Source: an uncultured Pseudomonadota bacterium
GTDB lineage: Bacteria > Pseudomonadota > Gammaproteobacteria > Steroidobacterales > Steroidobacteraceae
Assembly (NCBI GenBank): GCA_903884105.1
Contig: CAISDJ010000042.1
Coordinates: forward strand, 1 to 64,000
DNA length: 64,000 nucleotides
Reading direction: 5' to 3'
The notes below the pieces were generated by a model, which made no database searches, was not told the DNA's origin, and saw only the letters and a program-made list of their open reading frames with translations. The position numbers were made by a program, and so were the translations under genes. Position 1 is the stretch's first letter; every line of letters starts with the position of its first letter. Below, one piece after another: positions 19,105 through 27,521 of this stretch.

Positions 19105-20358
19105 ATGACTGCAGCCGTTGCCTCCGTGATCGCCCTGTTCGGGGCGATCGGTCTGTCCATGTTCTCCCGACTGAATGTCGGGCTCATTGCCATCGCGTGC
19201 GCGTGGCTCATTGGCGTGTATCTCGCCGGCATGAAGCCCGATGCCGTGCTCGCCGGGTTTCCTTCTGGACTGTTCCTGACGCTGACGGGCGTGACGTTGC
19301 TGTTCGCAGTCGCTCAGGTCAACCAGACCTTCGAAGCGTTGAGCCTGCGCTCCATCCGGTTGGTTGGCAGCAGCGTGCACCTGATGCCCGTGATGTTCTT
19401 CATCCTCACGTTCGTGTTCTCCGCGGTGGGTCCGGGCGCGGTGCCTGCCATTGCGCTCGTCGTGCCGCTCGCCATGGTCATCGGTGCGCGCGTGCAACTG
19501 CCACCGATGCTGACCGCGCTCATGGTGGCGAATGGCGGCAATGCCGGCAATTTCTCGCCAATCAGTGCTGTCGGCATCATCGCCAATTCGCGGATGACGG
19601 CGGCTGGCATCGGCGGCCACGAATGGAAGGTGATGCTGGCCAACCTCCTCGCGCACGCTCTCGTCGCCGGTATTGCTTACCTGTTCTACTTCTTCCGGCT
19701 GCGCAAGCCGGCGGGGGTTGACGACGTGCATGTCATGGTCGACGTGCCGCCTCTGACCCCGGCGCAACTGCGCACGATCGTCATGCTGCTGCTGTGGCTG
19801 GTGGGCGTGATCGTCTTCGGATTGAACGTCGGCTTGAGTGCGTTTGCCGCTGCATTGCTGCTCATGGTCATGCGGGCGGCGGATGAGGCTGATGCCATGC
19901 GCAACGTACCGTGGGGCATCATCCTGATGGTCACGGGCATGGCGACGCTGATCGCGATTCTCGAGTCGCAGGGTGGCATGGACCTGTTCACGAAAATGAT
20001 TGCCGCGATCGCGGGGCCCGGCACCATCAACGGGGTGATCGCGTTCGTGACGGGGGTGATCAGCACCTACAGCAGCACGTCCGGGGTCGTTATTCCTGCG
20101 TTCCTGCCGACAGTGCCGGGCGTCGTCGAGCAGCTGGGCGGCGGCAATCCGCTCGGCATCGCGCTCAGCATCAATGTGGGGTCGTCGCTGGTGGATGTGT
20201 CGCCGCTCTCCACGATCGGAGCGCTGTGCGTGGCGGCCATGGTCGACTCGTCGCAGTCACGCCGCGTGTTCTACCAGCTGCTGGCGTGGGGCTTTTCGAT
20301 GACGATCGTCGGCGCGATCTTGTGCCAGCTGTTCGCGAACATGCTGGCCGGGCCCTGA
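19105..20358 (+). CDS. MatC-like/ion-transporter-superfamily permease
   Basis: 417 aa with about eleven to twelve hydrophobic segments. The middle carries ANGGNAGNFSPISAVGII and the second half AYSSTSGVVIPAFLPTVPG-like and NVGSSLVDVSPLSTIGAL loops. These are the paired re-entrant-loop motifs of the dicarboxylate carrier MatC/SLC13-type superfamily. The likely substrate is an organic di- or mono-carboxylate; sulfonate-type anions are also possible given the soxCD neighbour. RBS GGGGAAG precedes the ATG at 19105. Confidence 0.8.
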   Translation: MTAAVASVIALFGAIGLSMFSRLNVGLIAIACAWLIGVYLAGMKPDAVLAGFPSGLFLTLTGVTLLFAVAQVNQTFEALSLRSIRLVGSSVHLMPVMFFILTFVFSAVGPGAVPAIALVVPLAMVIGARVQLPPMLTALMVANGGNAGNFSPISAVGIIANSRMTAAGIGGHEWKVMLANLLAHALVAGIAYLFYFFRLRKPAGVDDVHVMVDVPPLTPAQLRTIVMLLLWLVGVIVFGLNVGLSAFAAALLLMVMRAADEADAMRNVPWGIILMVTGMATLIAILESQGGMDLFTKMIAAIAGPGTINGVIAFVTGVISTYSSTSGVVIPAFLPTVPGVVEQLGGGNPLGIALSINVGSSLVDVSPLSTIGALCVAAMVDSSQSRRVFYQLLAWGFSMTIVGAILCQLFANMLAGP

Positions 20359-20364
20359 GCCCCC

Positions 20365-20874
20365 CTAGGCTGCGGCGCTCACTTCGCGCAGGTCGTCGCC
20401 GATCAGGCGGTCGATGTCGAGCAGCATTACCATCGAGTCGCCGAGGGTGGCGAGCCCGCGGATGAAGTCCGTATTCACATGACTGCCGAATTCGGGCGTC
20501 GGCCTGATGGCCTCCGGGGTGAGGTCCATCACGTCCGACACGCCGTCGACCACCAGGCCGAAGTTGCGGCGGCCCGAGCCGCCTTCGACCGACAGCACGA
20601 TGATGACGGTCAACGCCGTGTAAGCCACTTCGGCAAGCGAGAATCGCAGCCGCAGGTCGACGATCGGGACTACTGTGCCGCGCAGATTCAGGACTCCAAG
20701 GACATGGGCAGGTGATTGCGGAATGCGGGTCACGCTGGAGAACCCCCGGATCTCCTGCACGCGCAGGATCTCGACACCGTAGGTTTCGGTTCCAAGACTG
20801 AACGTCAGGACCTGCTGGTTCGTTGCTTTCGCGGTGGCGCCTGCGGGTGCGGATTGCGAGTTGGGCGTCGTCAT
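20365..20874 (-). CDS. CheW-like chemotaxis coupling protein
   Basis: 169 aa from the ATG at 20874; the frame continues upstream but the added residues are not conserved-looking. The CheW domain (about 25-160) shows QVLTFSLGTETYGVEILRVQEI, ITRIPQSPAHVLGVLNLRG and VVPIVDLRLRF, the standard core that bridges receptors and CheA. The C-terminus has FIRGLATLGDSMVMLLDIDRL. No other che gene is near, so it is an orphan in this window. Confidence 0.9.
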   Translation of the reverse strand: MTTPNSQSAPAGATAKATNQQVLTFSLGTETYGVEILRVQEIRGFSSVTRIPQSPAHVLGVLNLRGTVVPIVDLRLRFSLAEVAYTALTVIIVLSVEGGSGRRNFGLVVDGVSDVMDLTPEAIRPTPEFGSHVNTDFIRGLATLGDSMVMLLDIDRLIGDDLREVSAAA

Positions 20875-21463
20875 GGACCGGAATCTCCTGTTGCTGCTGC
20901 TCGATCCATCCGACTTGAAGCGCGGCCCTTTGGCACCGTTCCCCGATCTCATTCACTGTCGTGGCCCTTCGGGGAGCGACATTGCGCACCCTTAAGGCCA
21001 CGACAGCGAAGCGGCTTCCCTGCTGGCTCACCCCAGGCGGCATTCATTGCCACGCCCTGGGTGGGGAGACTGGTCACAAGCGCGATCTTATCGATCCAGC
21101 CGGTTTCCGGCTTGAGCGCCTAGCCTGGCAGCCAAGGTTTCGTCCATGGCGAAGACTGCCCGAGCCGACCAAGACAACTTCCGTGTCCGGCCCGTGTCCG
21201 CGCACGCTTCCTTGAGGTCAACCGACCCGCGCGTGCGACGTTCACCGTCCGCATGCCCGCTACCCTTGAAGCCTCCATGGCGGGCGGCGGACTCCCTTTG
21301 CGGGCCGACTCCCCGGTTCCTGTAGGGAGAGACCCGTTTCCTGCCGGGTTGCCCCGGTTACCGACGCGCAATCCACGCGTCCTGTGATGCCATTTCGGCC
21401 CGGGAAGCAACATTCTTGAAGGTGTCGAACCGGATTCAGGGATTGGCTCATGATCGGGTGGAG
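20875..21463. other. Unassigned region between cheW and AEC transporter
   Basis: About 590 bp with no protein that I can support. The part from about 21290 to 21400 is rich in short complementary stretches (CCCGGTTCC, CCGGGTTGCCCCGGTTACC) and could be a structured leader, but it does not match a riboswitch class that I can name. Confidence 0.35.
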
Positions 21464-21511
21464 ACCACTCACCACTCACCACTCACCACTCACCACTCAC
21501 CACTCACCATT
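21464..21511. repeat. CACTCAC minisatellite
   Basis: About six and a half tandem copies of a 7-bp unit (ACCACTC) lie 70 bp upstream of the AEC transporter start. Length variation by slippage could alter spacing in its promoter region. Confidence 0.85.
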
Positions 21512-21578
21512 CGCGATCGCGCCTGGTCTGCCATCTGCAATAATCCGCGTCCCTCAGATCGTCGCCATACGCTGCACC

Positions 21579-22529
21579 ATGTCGTTGTTTGCCCAGTACT
21601 TCCTGCTGTCCCTGCCGCTCTTCGGCATCGTGCTCGCGGGGTACGCGCTAGCGCGCTGGCCGAAGTGGCCGCGAAGCCTGACCGCCGGGCTGTCGAAGTT
21701 CGTGTTCGCCGTCGCGCTCCCTGCGTACCTGTTCAGGATGATGTCCGGTTTCTCGCGACTGCCAGCGGTTGATTCCCGGCTGCTGATCGCATTCTTCGGC
21801 AGCTGCCTGGTCGTCTTCGTCGTCGGGCGGCTCGTCGCCTTGCGAGGGTTCGGTCTCGACGGGGTGGCGCAATCCATCTTCGGTTTGGGAGGCGTGTTCT
21901 CGAACAACCTGATGCTGGGTTTGCCACTCGCCCGGGTGACCCTCGGTGAGGAGGCATTGCCAGCCATCGCGCTCGTGCTGGCATTCAACTCGCTGATCCT
22001 GTGGACGCTGGTCTCGGTGTCCATCGAATGGGCGCGACACGGTGCGTTGTCACCCTTGGGGTTCGCGAAGACGGCGTGGGGTGTCATCACCAATCCCATC
22101 GTCGCGGGCATCCTCTCCGGCACGCTGTTCGGCATGGCCGGATTCGAATTGCCGCGGATCGTGGACCTGCCGCTTGCGGGGCTGGGCGAGATCGCGACCC
22201 CTCTGTCCCTTGCGGTTGTCGGATTGGGGCTCGCGGAGTACAGCATCCGCGATGACTGGCAGCAGAGCGCATCGATCACGGCGCTCAAGCTGCTGCTGCA
22301 GCCGGCGGTGGTGTGGGTGCTTGCAAAGCTGTTGGACCTGCCGCCGATAGAAACGAAGGCCATCGTGTTGCTGGCGTCATGCGCGGTGGGCGCGAATGTC
22401 TACCTGATGGCCATGCAGTTCAGGACGTTGCAGGGCGCGATTGCGAGTTCACTCGTGCTGTCGACCACCCTCGCCGCCATCACGACGCCGCTGTTTCTCA
22501 CGGCGCTCGCGTACCTGTACGATCACTAG
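21579..22529 (+). CDS. Auxin efflux carrier (AEC) family transporter
   Basis: 316 aa from the ATG at 21579 (MSLFAQYFLLSLPLFGIVLAGY). The frame is open further upstream, but that part translates the minisatellite. About ten membrane helices occur in two halves, with the conserved FSNNLMLGLPLA in the first half and CAVGANVYLMAMQF in the second. AEC carriers of bacteria export or import small organic acids such as malonate and malate. No adjacent pathway fixes the substrate. Confidence 0.87.
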   Translation: MSLFAQYFLLSLPLFGIVLAGYALARWPKWPRSLTAGLSKFVFAVALPAYLFRMMSGFSRLPAVDSRLLIAFFGSCLVVFVVGRLVALRGFGLDGVAQSIFGLGGVFSNNLMLGLPLARVTLGEEALPAIALVLAFNSLILWTLVSVSIEWARHGALSPLGFAKTAWGVITNPIVAGILSGTLFGMAGFELPRIVDLPLAGLGEIATPLSLAVVGLGLAEYSIRDDWQQSASITALKLLLQPAVVWVLAKLLDLPPIETKAIVLLASCAVGANVYLMAMQFRTLQGAIASSLVLSTTLAAITTPLFLTALAYLYDH

Positions 22530-22575
22530 GGCAAAGCACCGCGTTTCGCCGCACCCCACCCTCTGTGCAGTTTCC

Positions 22576-23604
22576 TTAGAAGCTCCATTCGATGGCGAGC
22601 AGCAGATCGCGGTCGATCCCTTCATCGACGAGGGGCTCGAGAAAGTACTGGCTCAACGTCGTGCCGATGTCGACCGTCACGTGGGCAGGCAGCCAGGTGA
22701 TCGACAGTCCGAGAGACAGGTAGCCGTCGCCCAGGTGATGGCCGTTGCGGGCGAGCGCACTGTCGCCTGCGACGTCGACACCGGGCGCAGTGAGGCGGCC
22801 TGCGACTGCGCCCCGTGGCAGCGGCAACGTCAAGTGCCAGTGCGGCGAGAACAGCCAGTCGGCATACCGTCGATGCCATTGCATGCCGCCGACCAGCGTG
22901 TAGAAATTGAAGCGGCTGTCATAGCCGATGGTGCCGGCTGTCCCCACTGCGGGCCCGTCCAGCACGCTGTACGTCGTCGTCGAGCGATCGATCGACAGGC
23001 GTTGCCAGAGCAGTCCGCCCATCCATTCGCTGCCATCCATCCATCCGGAGTGATTGCGCCACGTCGCCGTCACTCCCGCGCCGACCTGACCGATGCGGCC
23101 GTCGAGGCTGCCGAAGTGTGCAGTCGCAGGCAGTCCCGCGGGCAACGGATTCAGGAAGATCGGGTTCAGTGCCCGCACGCCCGGAGTGCCGGACAGCGTG
23201 GCTCGCTCCTCGAACAGCAGGCCGCGGAGCGACCAGTTCGCAGACACCGTGTGTTCGACGGCACCGCTTACCAGATGGCCCTTCACGTCGATGGCCTGCG
23301 CAGCAATCGCGCTATAGCCGCCCATGAGATAGCCACGCCACGCGCGGGTGTCCCGCCAGTCGCGCTGCCAGTGCGGCAATGACGCGAGCCCGTTGTTCAT
23401 CGCCACTTCCGCGAGGTGCTCGGTGATGAAATCCAAGTCCTCCGTTGCGGCCTGCGCGGGACTCCCGAGGAGCAGCGCCGCCATCAGCGCGCAGGGTGCA
23501 ACGCAACTCGGGTTTGGCGAACTTCGGACAGGAAAGCGCAAGGGACTCCTCCGCGCCAGCCAGATGTGGTGGCGCTCATTGGACGGTGGGTGGCCTGAAA
23601 TCAA
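22576..23604 (-). CDS. Hypothetical exported beta-barrel-like protein
   Basis: 342 aa from a TTG at 23604 that overlaps the stop of the upstream transporter gene (TTGA). The first ATG in frame is at 23484, but it would leave a very short signal peptide (MAALLLGSPAQA) without a basic n-region. A start upstream of it is therefore more likely. After the signal the protein has many alternating aromatic strands (FNFYTLVGGMQWHRRYADWLFSPHWHLTLPL) and ends LLLAIEWSF with a terminal Phe, as in outer-membrane barrels. Family not recognised. Confidence 0.6.
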   Translation of the reverse strand: MISGHPPSNERHHIWLARRSPLRFPVRSSPNPSCVAPCALMAALLLGSPAQAATEDLDFITEHLAEVAMNNGLASLPHWQRDWRDTRAWRGYLMGGYSAIAAQAIDVKGHLVSGAVEHTVSANWSLRGLLFEERATLSGTPGVRALNPIFLNPLPAGLPATAHFGSLDGRIGQVGAGVTATWRNHSGWMDGSEWMGGLLWQRLSIDRSTTTYSVLDGPAVGTAGTIGYDSRFNFYTLVGGMQWHRRYADWLFSPHWHLTLPLPRGAVAGRLTAPGVDVAGDSALARNGHHLGDGYLSLGLSITWLPAHVTVDIGTTLSQYFLEPLVDEGIDRDLLLAIEWSF

Positions 23605-24494
23605 TCGGCTCGTGGGGAGACCTCCGGGCGACCCCGGTTGCGCAGGGTCGGCAGGAATACGACGGCAAGGATGATGGCAACGCCGGCGTAGAAGCCGAGG
23701 CCCAGCTCACGCTGTTCGCCAAACAGCAGCATAGCCAGCAGGATCGTGTAGACGGGTTCGAGGTTGACGGCGAGCTGGGTTTCAAACGCGCTCAAGAGCT
23801 TCAGTGCCTGCAGCGCCATGACGAAGGGCAGCAGCGTGCACCCGAGGGCCAGCGCCAGCAGGTACAGGGTGTCGCTCGTCCCCGGCAGCGCGACGGGGTA
23901 GGGGGACCCGAGCAGAGGCAGCGCGGCGGTGACGCACAGTGCGCCCGCGGTCATCTCGATCCACGTGACGGTCAGGGCATCCGCTCGATGAATGAAGCGC
24001 TTGTTGAGGGCGCCGAAGATCGCCACGAAGAAGGCCGACAGGATGCCGATGGCGATGCCGCCATTCATGGCATCCGGCGTGCCGCCGACCACCAGAACGA
24101 CGCCGGGCACGACGAGGATCCCCAGCCAGAGCTCTGCTGGCCGGTGGGAACGCTTCGCTATCCAGGGTTCAAGGAGGGCGAGGAAGACCGGGCACAGTGC
24201 AAGACAGGAAGCCGCCACGGACGCGTTGGCCAGCTTGATCGCCGCGTAAAACGTCAGCCAGTGCAGCGCGACCACGACCCCGATGCCGGCGTAGATGGCG
24301 ATCAGTCGTGGCGACAGCGATGCGAGCCTTTTCCACATGGGTGGCGCCAGCAGCAGCGCGCCCGCCACGATCGACATGCGCCATGCCACGAGCGTGGGCG
24401 CATCGAGCGTAATCAGCTTGCCGAGAATGGCGGTGAAGCCCCACAGGACGACGCAGAAGTGGATCTGCCAGCGGGCGCGGGTGTCGGGGCGCAA
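23601..24494 (-). CDS. EamA/DMT-family transporter
   Basis: 297 aa with ten predicted helices in two EamA repeats, starting with IHFCVVLWGFTAILGKLI and VAWRMSIVAGALLL. The second half has LNKRFIHRADALTVTWIEMTAGAL and LEPVYTILLAMLLFGE, the most conserved EamA segment. The annotated start is a TTG; the frame stays open some 20 codons further into the terminator region, so the true start is uncertain. DMT exporters move amino acids or metabolites; the substrate cannot be told. The stop is coupled to the following barrel-like gene. Confidence 0.85.
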   Translation of the reverse strand: MRPDTRARWQIHFCVVLWGFTAILGKLITLDAPTLVAWRMSIVAGALLLAPPMWKRLASLSPRLIAIYAGIGVVVALHWLTFYAAIKLANASVAASCLALCPVFLALLEPWIAKRSHRPAELWLGILVVPGVVLVVGGTPDAMNGGIAIGILSAFFVAIFGALNKRFIHRADALTVTWIEMTAGALCVTAALPLLGSPYPVALPGTSDTLYLLALALGCTLLPFVMALQALKLLSAFETQLAVNLEPVYTILLAMLLFGEQRELGLGFYAGVAIILAVVFLPTLRNRGRPEVSPRAD

Positions 24495-24545
24495 CGCAAG
24501 TGCGCACAGGTTGATCAGAGGGTCCTCGGGCTGTTCCGTGAAATG

Positions 24546-24577
24546 AAAAAGGCCCGTGGCGATGCCGCCACGGGCCC
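24546..24577 (-). terminator. Rho-independent terminator after the TPR gene
   Basis: A perfect 11-bp stem (GGCCCGTGGCG / CGCCACGGGCC) with a 4-nt loop is followed on the minus strand by five Ts. It ends the TPR-protein transcript. Confidence 0.9.
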
Positions 24578-24598
24578 TTGAGTCATCGACGGCCGGCC

Positions 24599-25120
24599 TC
24601 AGCGAGCGGCTTTGTCCAGCGCGGCGGCCTTGTCTTCATCCGCCTTGGCAGCGGCATCGTTGCCCATGTCGCGGTAGATGTCGGCGCGCGCCAGGAAGAC
24701 GTCCGAATTGGTGGGTGCAAGCTCCGCGGCCTTCTGCGCGTCCTCGAGCGCTTTTTCGAACTTGTCGTCGGCGCGCAGGACGCGAGCGCGAGCCAGGTAC
24801 ATTTCGGGATCCGTGGGCTTCAGATCGACGGCCTTGTTGGAGTCGGCGAGCGCCCGCGTGTGGTCGCCGTCCGACGTGTAGGCACGGGCGCGCATGACGA
24901 GGACTTCGGGATCGGTCGGCGCAGCTTGGGCCGCACGGGTGAGCACGCGAATGGCTTCCTTGTTCTGGCCGGAATTCAGGGCCTTCGAGGCGGCGACGAA
25001 CATGTCGTCGATGGACTGTTCGGCAGCCTGGGCGGGAGCGGCAAAACCGGCAACGAGCACGATGGCCCCGAACGCAACCACGGACGAGGCGCCGGTGCGC
25101 TGCAGCATTTTCTTGTACAT
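24599..25120 (-). CDS. Exported tetratricopeptide-repeat protein
   Basis: 173 aa from the ATG at 25120, which has a strong GGGGGA site and gives a signal peptide (MYKKMLQRTGASSVVAFGAIVLVAGFAAPAQA). It carries about three TPR units, with typical A-x-A-x-x-L-D/A-x-P spacing: LVMRARAYTSDGDHTRALADSNKAVDLKP and two similar repeats (about residues 55-160). TPR proteins act as scaffolds in the periplasm; the partner is unknown. It has its own terminator and lies just upstream of the LysR gene's end. Confidence 0.85.
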   Translation of the reverse strand: MYKKMLQRTGASSVVAFGAIVLVAGFAAPAQAAEQSIDDMFVAASKALNSGQNKEAIRVLTRAAQAAPTDPEVLVMRARAYTSDGDHTRALADSNKAVDLKPTDPEMYLARARVLRADDKFEKALEDAQKAAELAPTNSDVFLARADIYRDMGNDAAAKADEDKAAALDKAAR

Positions 25121-25172
25121 GCGAATCCCCCGAAATTGACCTGACTGATGAATCAACAACGACTTCATACGC

Positions 25173-26090
25173 CTAGCTTGCGCGGCTGTCGAGGGGCCTC
25201 GCGGATTGGACCGTGGCCTCTGCGGCAGATTTTAACCATTGCAGCAGCTCAAGCACAGGCGGCTGTCCCATCCGCTGCTGCGGTGCCACGAAGTGGTACT
25301 GAACGTTCGATTCGAAACTGATCGCGAAGGGGCGAACCAGTCGGCCCCGGTCGAGGTCGTCCGCAACCAGGAGGTCCCGAGCGAGGGCGGCCCCTGTTCC
25401 CTGCGCGGCCGCTTCGAGCAGGACCGAATAGTCCCGGCTCAAGGTCGGGGCCAGGGAGACCGGTTTCATGCCGGCCGCCTCGAACCAGCGGGGCCATTCG
25501 TCGTGCGGCGGCCCCGCGGACAGGATCTTGTGACGGAGCAGGTCCGCCGGTTCCCTGAGGTCCGATGCCAGTGCCGGCGAGCACACCAGGCTCATGTGTT
25601 CGCGCGCGAGGGGCTCGGCGTGGATGCCGGGCCAGCCGCCCTTGCCCAGACGGATGCCGACGTCGACCTCATCCGAGCGGTTGAAGTCGATGAGATCATA
25701 GGCACTCGACAGCCATACCGTCGTATCCGGGTGCCTGTGGTGGAAATCCACGAGCCGGTGCACCAACCACCGCGCTGCAAAAGAAGGCAACACACTGATG
25801 CGGATCCGGGCCTGTTTCTCGTGCTGCCGCAGCCGGGCCGTTCCCTGGCGGACGATCTCGAGCGCCTGCTGGACGATCCGGCTGTATTCCTGGCCGGTGT
25901 CGGTCAGCGTGAGGCGAGGTCCGTCCCGGACGAACAGCTGCTGGCCGAGCTGCCCCTCAAGCAGCTTGATCTGCCGGCTCACTGCGCCCTGCGTGATATG
26001 GAGTGCCTCGGCTGCGCGAGTGAAGTTCAAGTGCTGCGCGGCGGCCTCGAACATGCGGATGGCGTTCAGCGAGGGCAGGTCGCGGCTCAT
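25173..26090 (-). CDS. LysR-family transcriptional regulator (GcvA-like)
   Basis: 305 aa. The winged HTH (about 6-65) contains MFEAAAQHLNFTRAAEALHITQGAVSRQIKLLEGQLG. The effector domain follows, with LPSFAARWLVHRL, VDVGIRLGKGGWPG and QGTGAALARDLLVADDL, the GcvA/AmpR subgroup pattern. It diverges from the ring-cleaving dioxygenase gene. A conserved promoter block between them begins nine bases before its own start codon and also precedes two other loci (30336, 36330). It probably controls the dioxygenase and itself in response to an aromatic intermediate. Confidence 0.9.
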   Translation of the reverse strand: MSRDLPSLNAIRMFEAAAQHLNFTRAAEALHITQGAVSRQIKLLEGQLGQQLFVRDGPRLTLTDTGQEYSRIVQQALEIVRQGTARLRQHEKQARIRISVLPSFAARWLVHRLVDFHHRHPDTTVWLSSAYDLIDFNRSDEVDVGIRLGKGGWPGIHAEPLAREHMSLVCSPALASDLREPADLLRHKILSAGPPHDEWPRWFEAAGMKPVSLAPTLSRDYSVLLEAAAQGTGAALARDLLVADDLDRGRLVRPFAISFESNVQYHFVAPQQRMGQPPVLELLQWLKSAAEATVQSARPLDSRAS

Positions 26091-26098
26091 GATCTGTT

Positions 26099-26155
26099 GT
26101 CATCCTCAAGCCCAGAAAATATCGGTTCTGCGTGCCGAGGCAGCTTGTCTATAGT
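26099..26155 (+). promoter_or_regulatory. Shared LysR-type promoter block, copy 1
   Basis: GTCAT at 26099, AGAAAATATCGGTTCT at 26114-26129 (AGAA-N8-TTCT symmetry) and a -10-like TATAGT at 26150-26155. It lies between the LysR gene and the dioxygenase. The same elements recur with identical spacing at 30336 and 36330. Confidence 0.7.
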
Positions 26156-26270
26156 GCCGCGCAGCCGCCCGCCATGCTGATTGTTGCGCTGTCGCGTAGT
26201 CAAGTAACATGCTGCCGGAACACGCAGGGCCCGGCCAGGCCGGCGTAGAGGTTTATCTGGAGAACAAGTC

Positions 26271-27248
26271 ATGAATCTGATTCAAAGCCACCATCACCTG
26301 ACGCTGTGCGTCGGCAAGGCCCAGGAAGACTACGATTTCCACGTTGGCTTGCTCGGCCTGCGCAGCGTCAAAAAGACCGTGCTGTTCGACGGCACCGTGC
26401 CCATCTACCACTTCTACTACGGCAACGAGAACGGCGACCCGAGCACGCTGATCACCTGCTTCCCGTTCCAGCAGGCCGGCGTCATCGGCCGCAAGGGTTC
26501 CGGCCAGATCAAGATCGTCAACCTGTCGGCGCCCTCGAGCTCGCTCGATTTCTGGGCCAAGCGCCTCAAGGCCAAGGGCTACGCATTCAAGCCGTTCGAG
26601 CGCTTCGGCGAGAAGGGCCTGCACTTCGAACATCCGTGCGGCATCGAGTACGAGATCGTCGGTGACGACAAGGACACCCGCAAGCCGTGGACGACGCACG
26701 AGACGCCCGCAACAGTAGCCATCAAGGGCCTGCGTGGCATCACCGTGTCGCTCAAGGACATGGACCCGCAGGGGGAATTCATGGAGGTCGCGTTCGGTGG
26801 CCGCAAGACCAGTACCGATGGCGCCTATACCCGCTATGAAATGGGAGCCGGTGGCGCTGGTTGCATGGTGGATTTCGTGCGCGAGCCCGATCTGGCGCAG
26901 GGTTCCTGGACCTTCGGTGCCGGCACGCCGCATCACTGCGCATTCAAGGTCGACAATGCCGACCAGCAGAAGCAGTTCAAGGACTACGTCGAAGGCATCG
27001 GCTATACGGACATTTCCGACGTGAAGGACCGCAACTACTTCCACTCCGTCTACTTCCGGACGCCGGGCGGCGCGCTGTTCGAGTGCGCCTATTCGATCCC
27101 GGAATCGTTCGAAATCGACGAGAAGCCGGCCGAGTTCGGCGATCGCTTCATGCTGCCGCCGTGGCTCGAAGACCGTCGTGAAGAATTGATGGGCAAGCTC
27201 GAACCGATCGAGTACGAAATGTCGAGTGTCATTGCCGCAGCGCGTTGA
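26271..27248 (+). CDS. Ring-cleaving dioxygenase, PcpA/LinE-like (VOC fold)
   Basis: 325 aa with two vicinal-oxygen-chelate modules. It closely follows the PcpA/LinE layout: SHHHLTLCVG at the N-terminus, DYDFHVGLLGLRSVKKTVLFDG, FGEKGLHFEHPCGIEYEIV, GTPHHCAFKV and GYTDISDVKDRNYFHSVYFRTPGGALFECAYS. The iron ligands would be His9, the second His of PHHCAF (about 224) and the Glu of LFECAYS (about 271), all present. PcpA and LinE open hydroquinones (chlorinated or not) between C1 and C2. The natural substrate may be a substituted hydroquinone. Controlled by the divergent LysR gene, by position and promoter block. Confidence 0.87.
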   Translation: MNLIQSHHHLTLCVGKAQEDYDFHVGLLGLRSVKKTVLFDGTVPIYHFYYGNENGDPSTLITCFPFQQAGVIGRKGSGQIKIVNLSAPSSSLDFWAKRLKAKGYAFKPFERFGEKGLHFEHPCGIEYEIVGDDKDTRKPWTTHETPATVAIKGLRGITVSLKDMDPQGEFMEVAFGGRKTSTDGAYTRYEMGAGGAGCMVDFVREPDLAQGSWTFGAGTPHHCAFKVDNADQQKQFKDYVEGIGYTDISDVKDRNYFHSVYFRTPGGALFECAYSIPESFEIDEKPAEFGDRFMLPPWLEDRREELMGKLEPIEYEMSSVIAAAR

Positions 27249-27521
27249 GTCCTGGCGACCAGACGCGATTTGACCCGATGTCTTGAAGCCTTGGGTGTGC
27301 GAGGGGCCGGTGAGGGCTACAATCCCGCCGGCTCGAGTACAAGGCTGGCGACAGTAGAGTGAGGCACCGGGGTTGCGATGAACGCGCCCACGGGCCGCCT
27401 CGCGCCACGCGCGAGGGACTAGGGGGATTCACAAGGCGGGCAGCGGAACCTCGGACGCTTTATCGAGGGCGGTTGCCGTTGGCTGATCCTGCTGTGGGCA
27501 AGGTGAAGGAGCTCAAGGTTG

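Noticed and set aside
21280-21420. c-di-GMP or glycine riboswitch
   Set aside because: Isolated motif-like strings (GGGAGAGA, GCAAAGG) are present, but the conserved order and pairing of either class cannot be drawn.
21464-21511. CRISPR array
   Set aside because: The unit is 7 bp with no spacers; it is a simple minisatellite.
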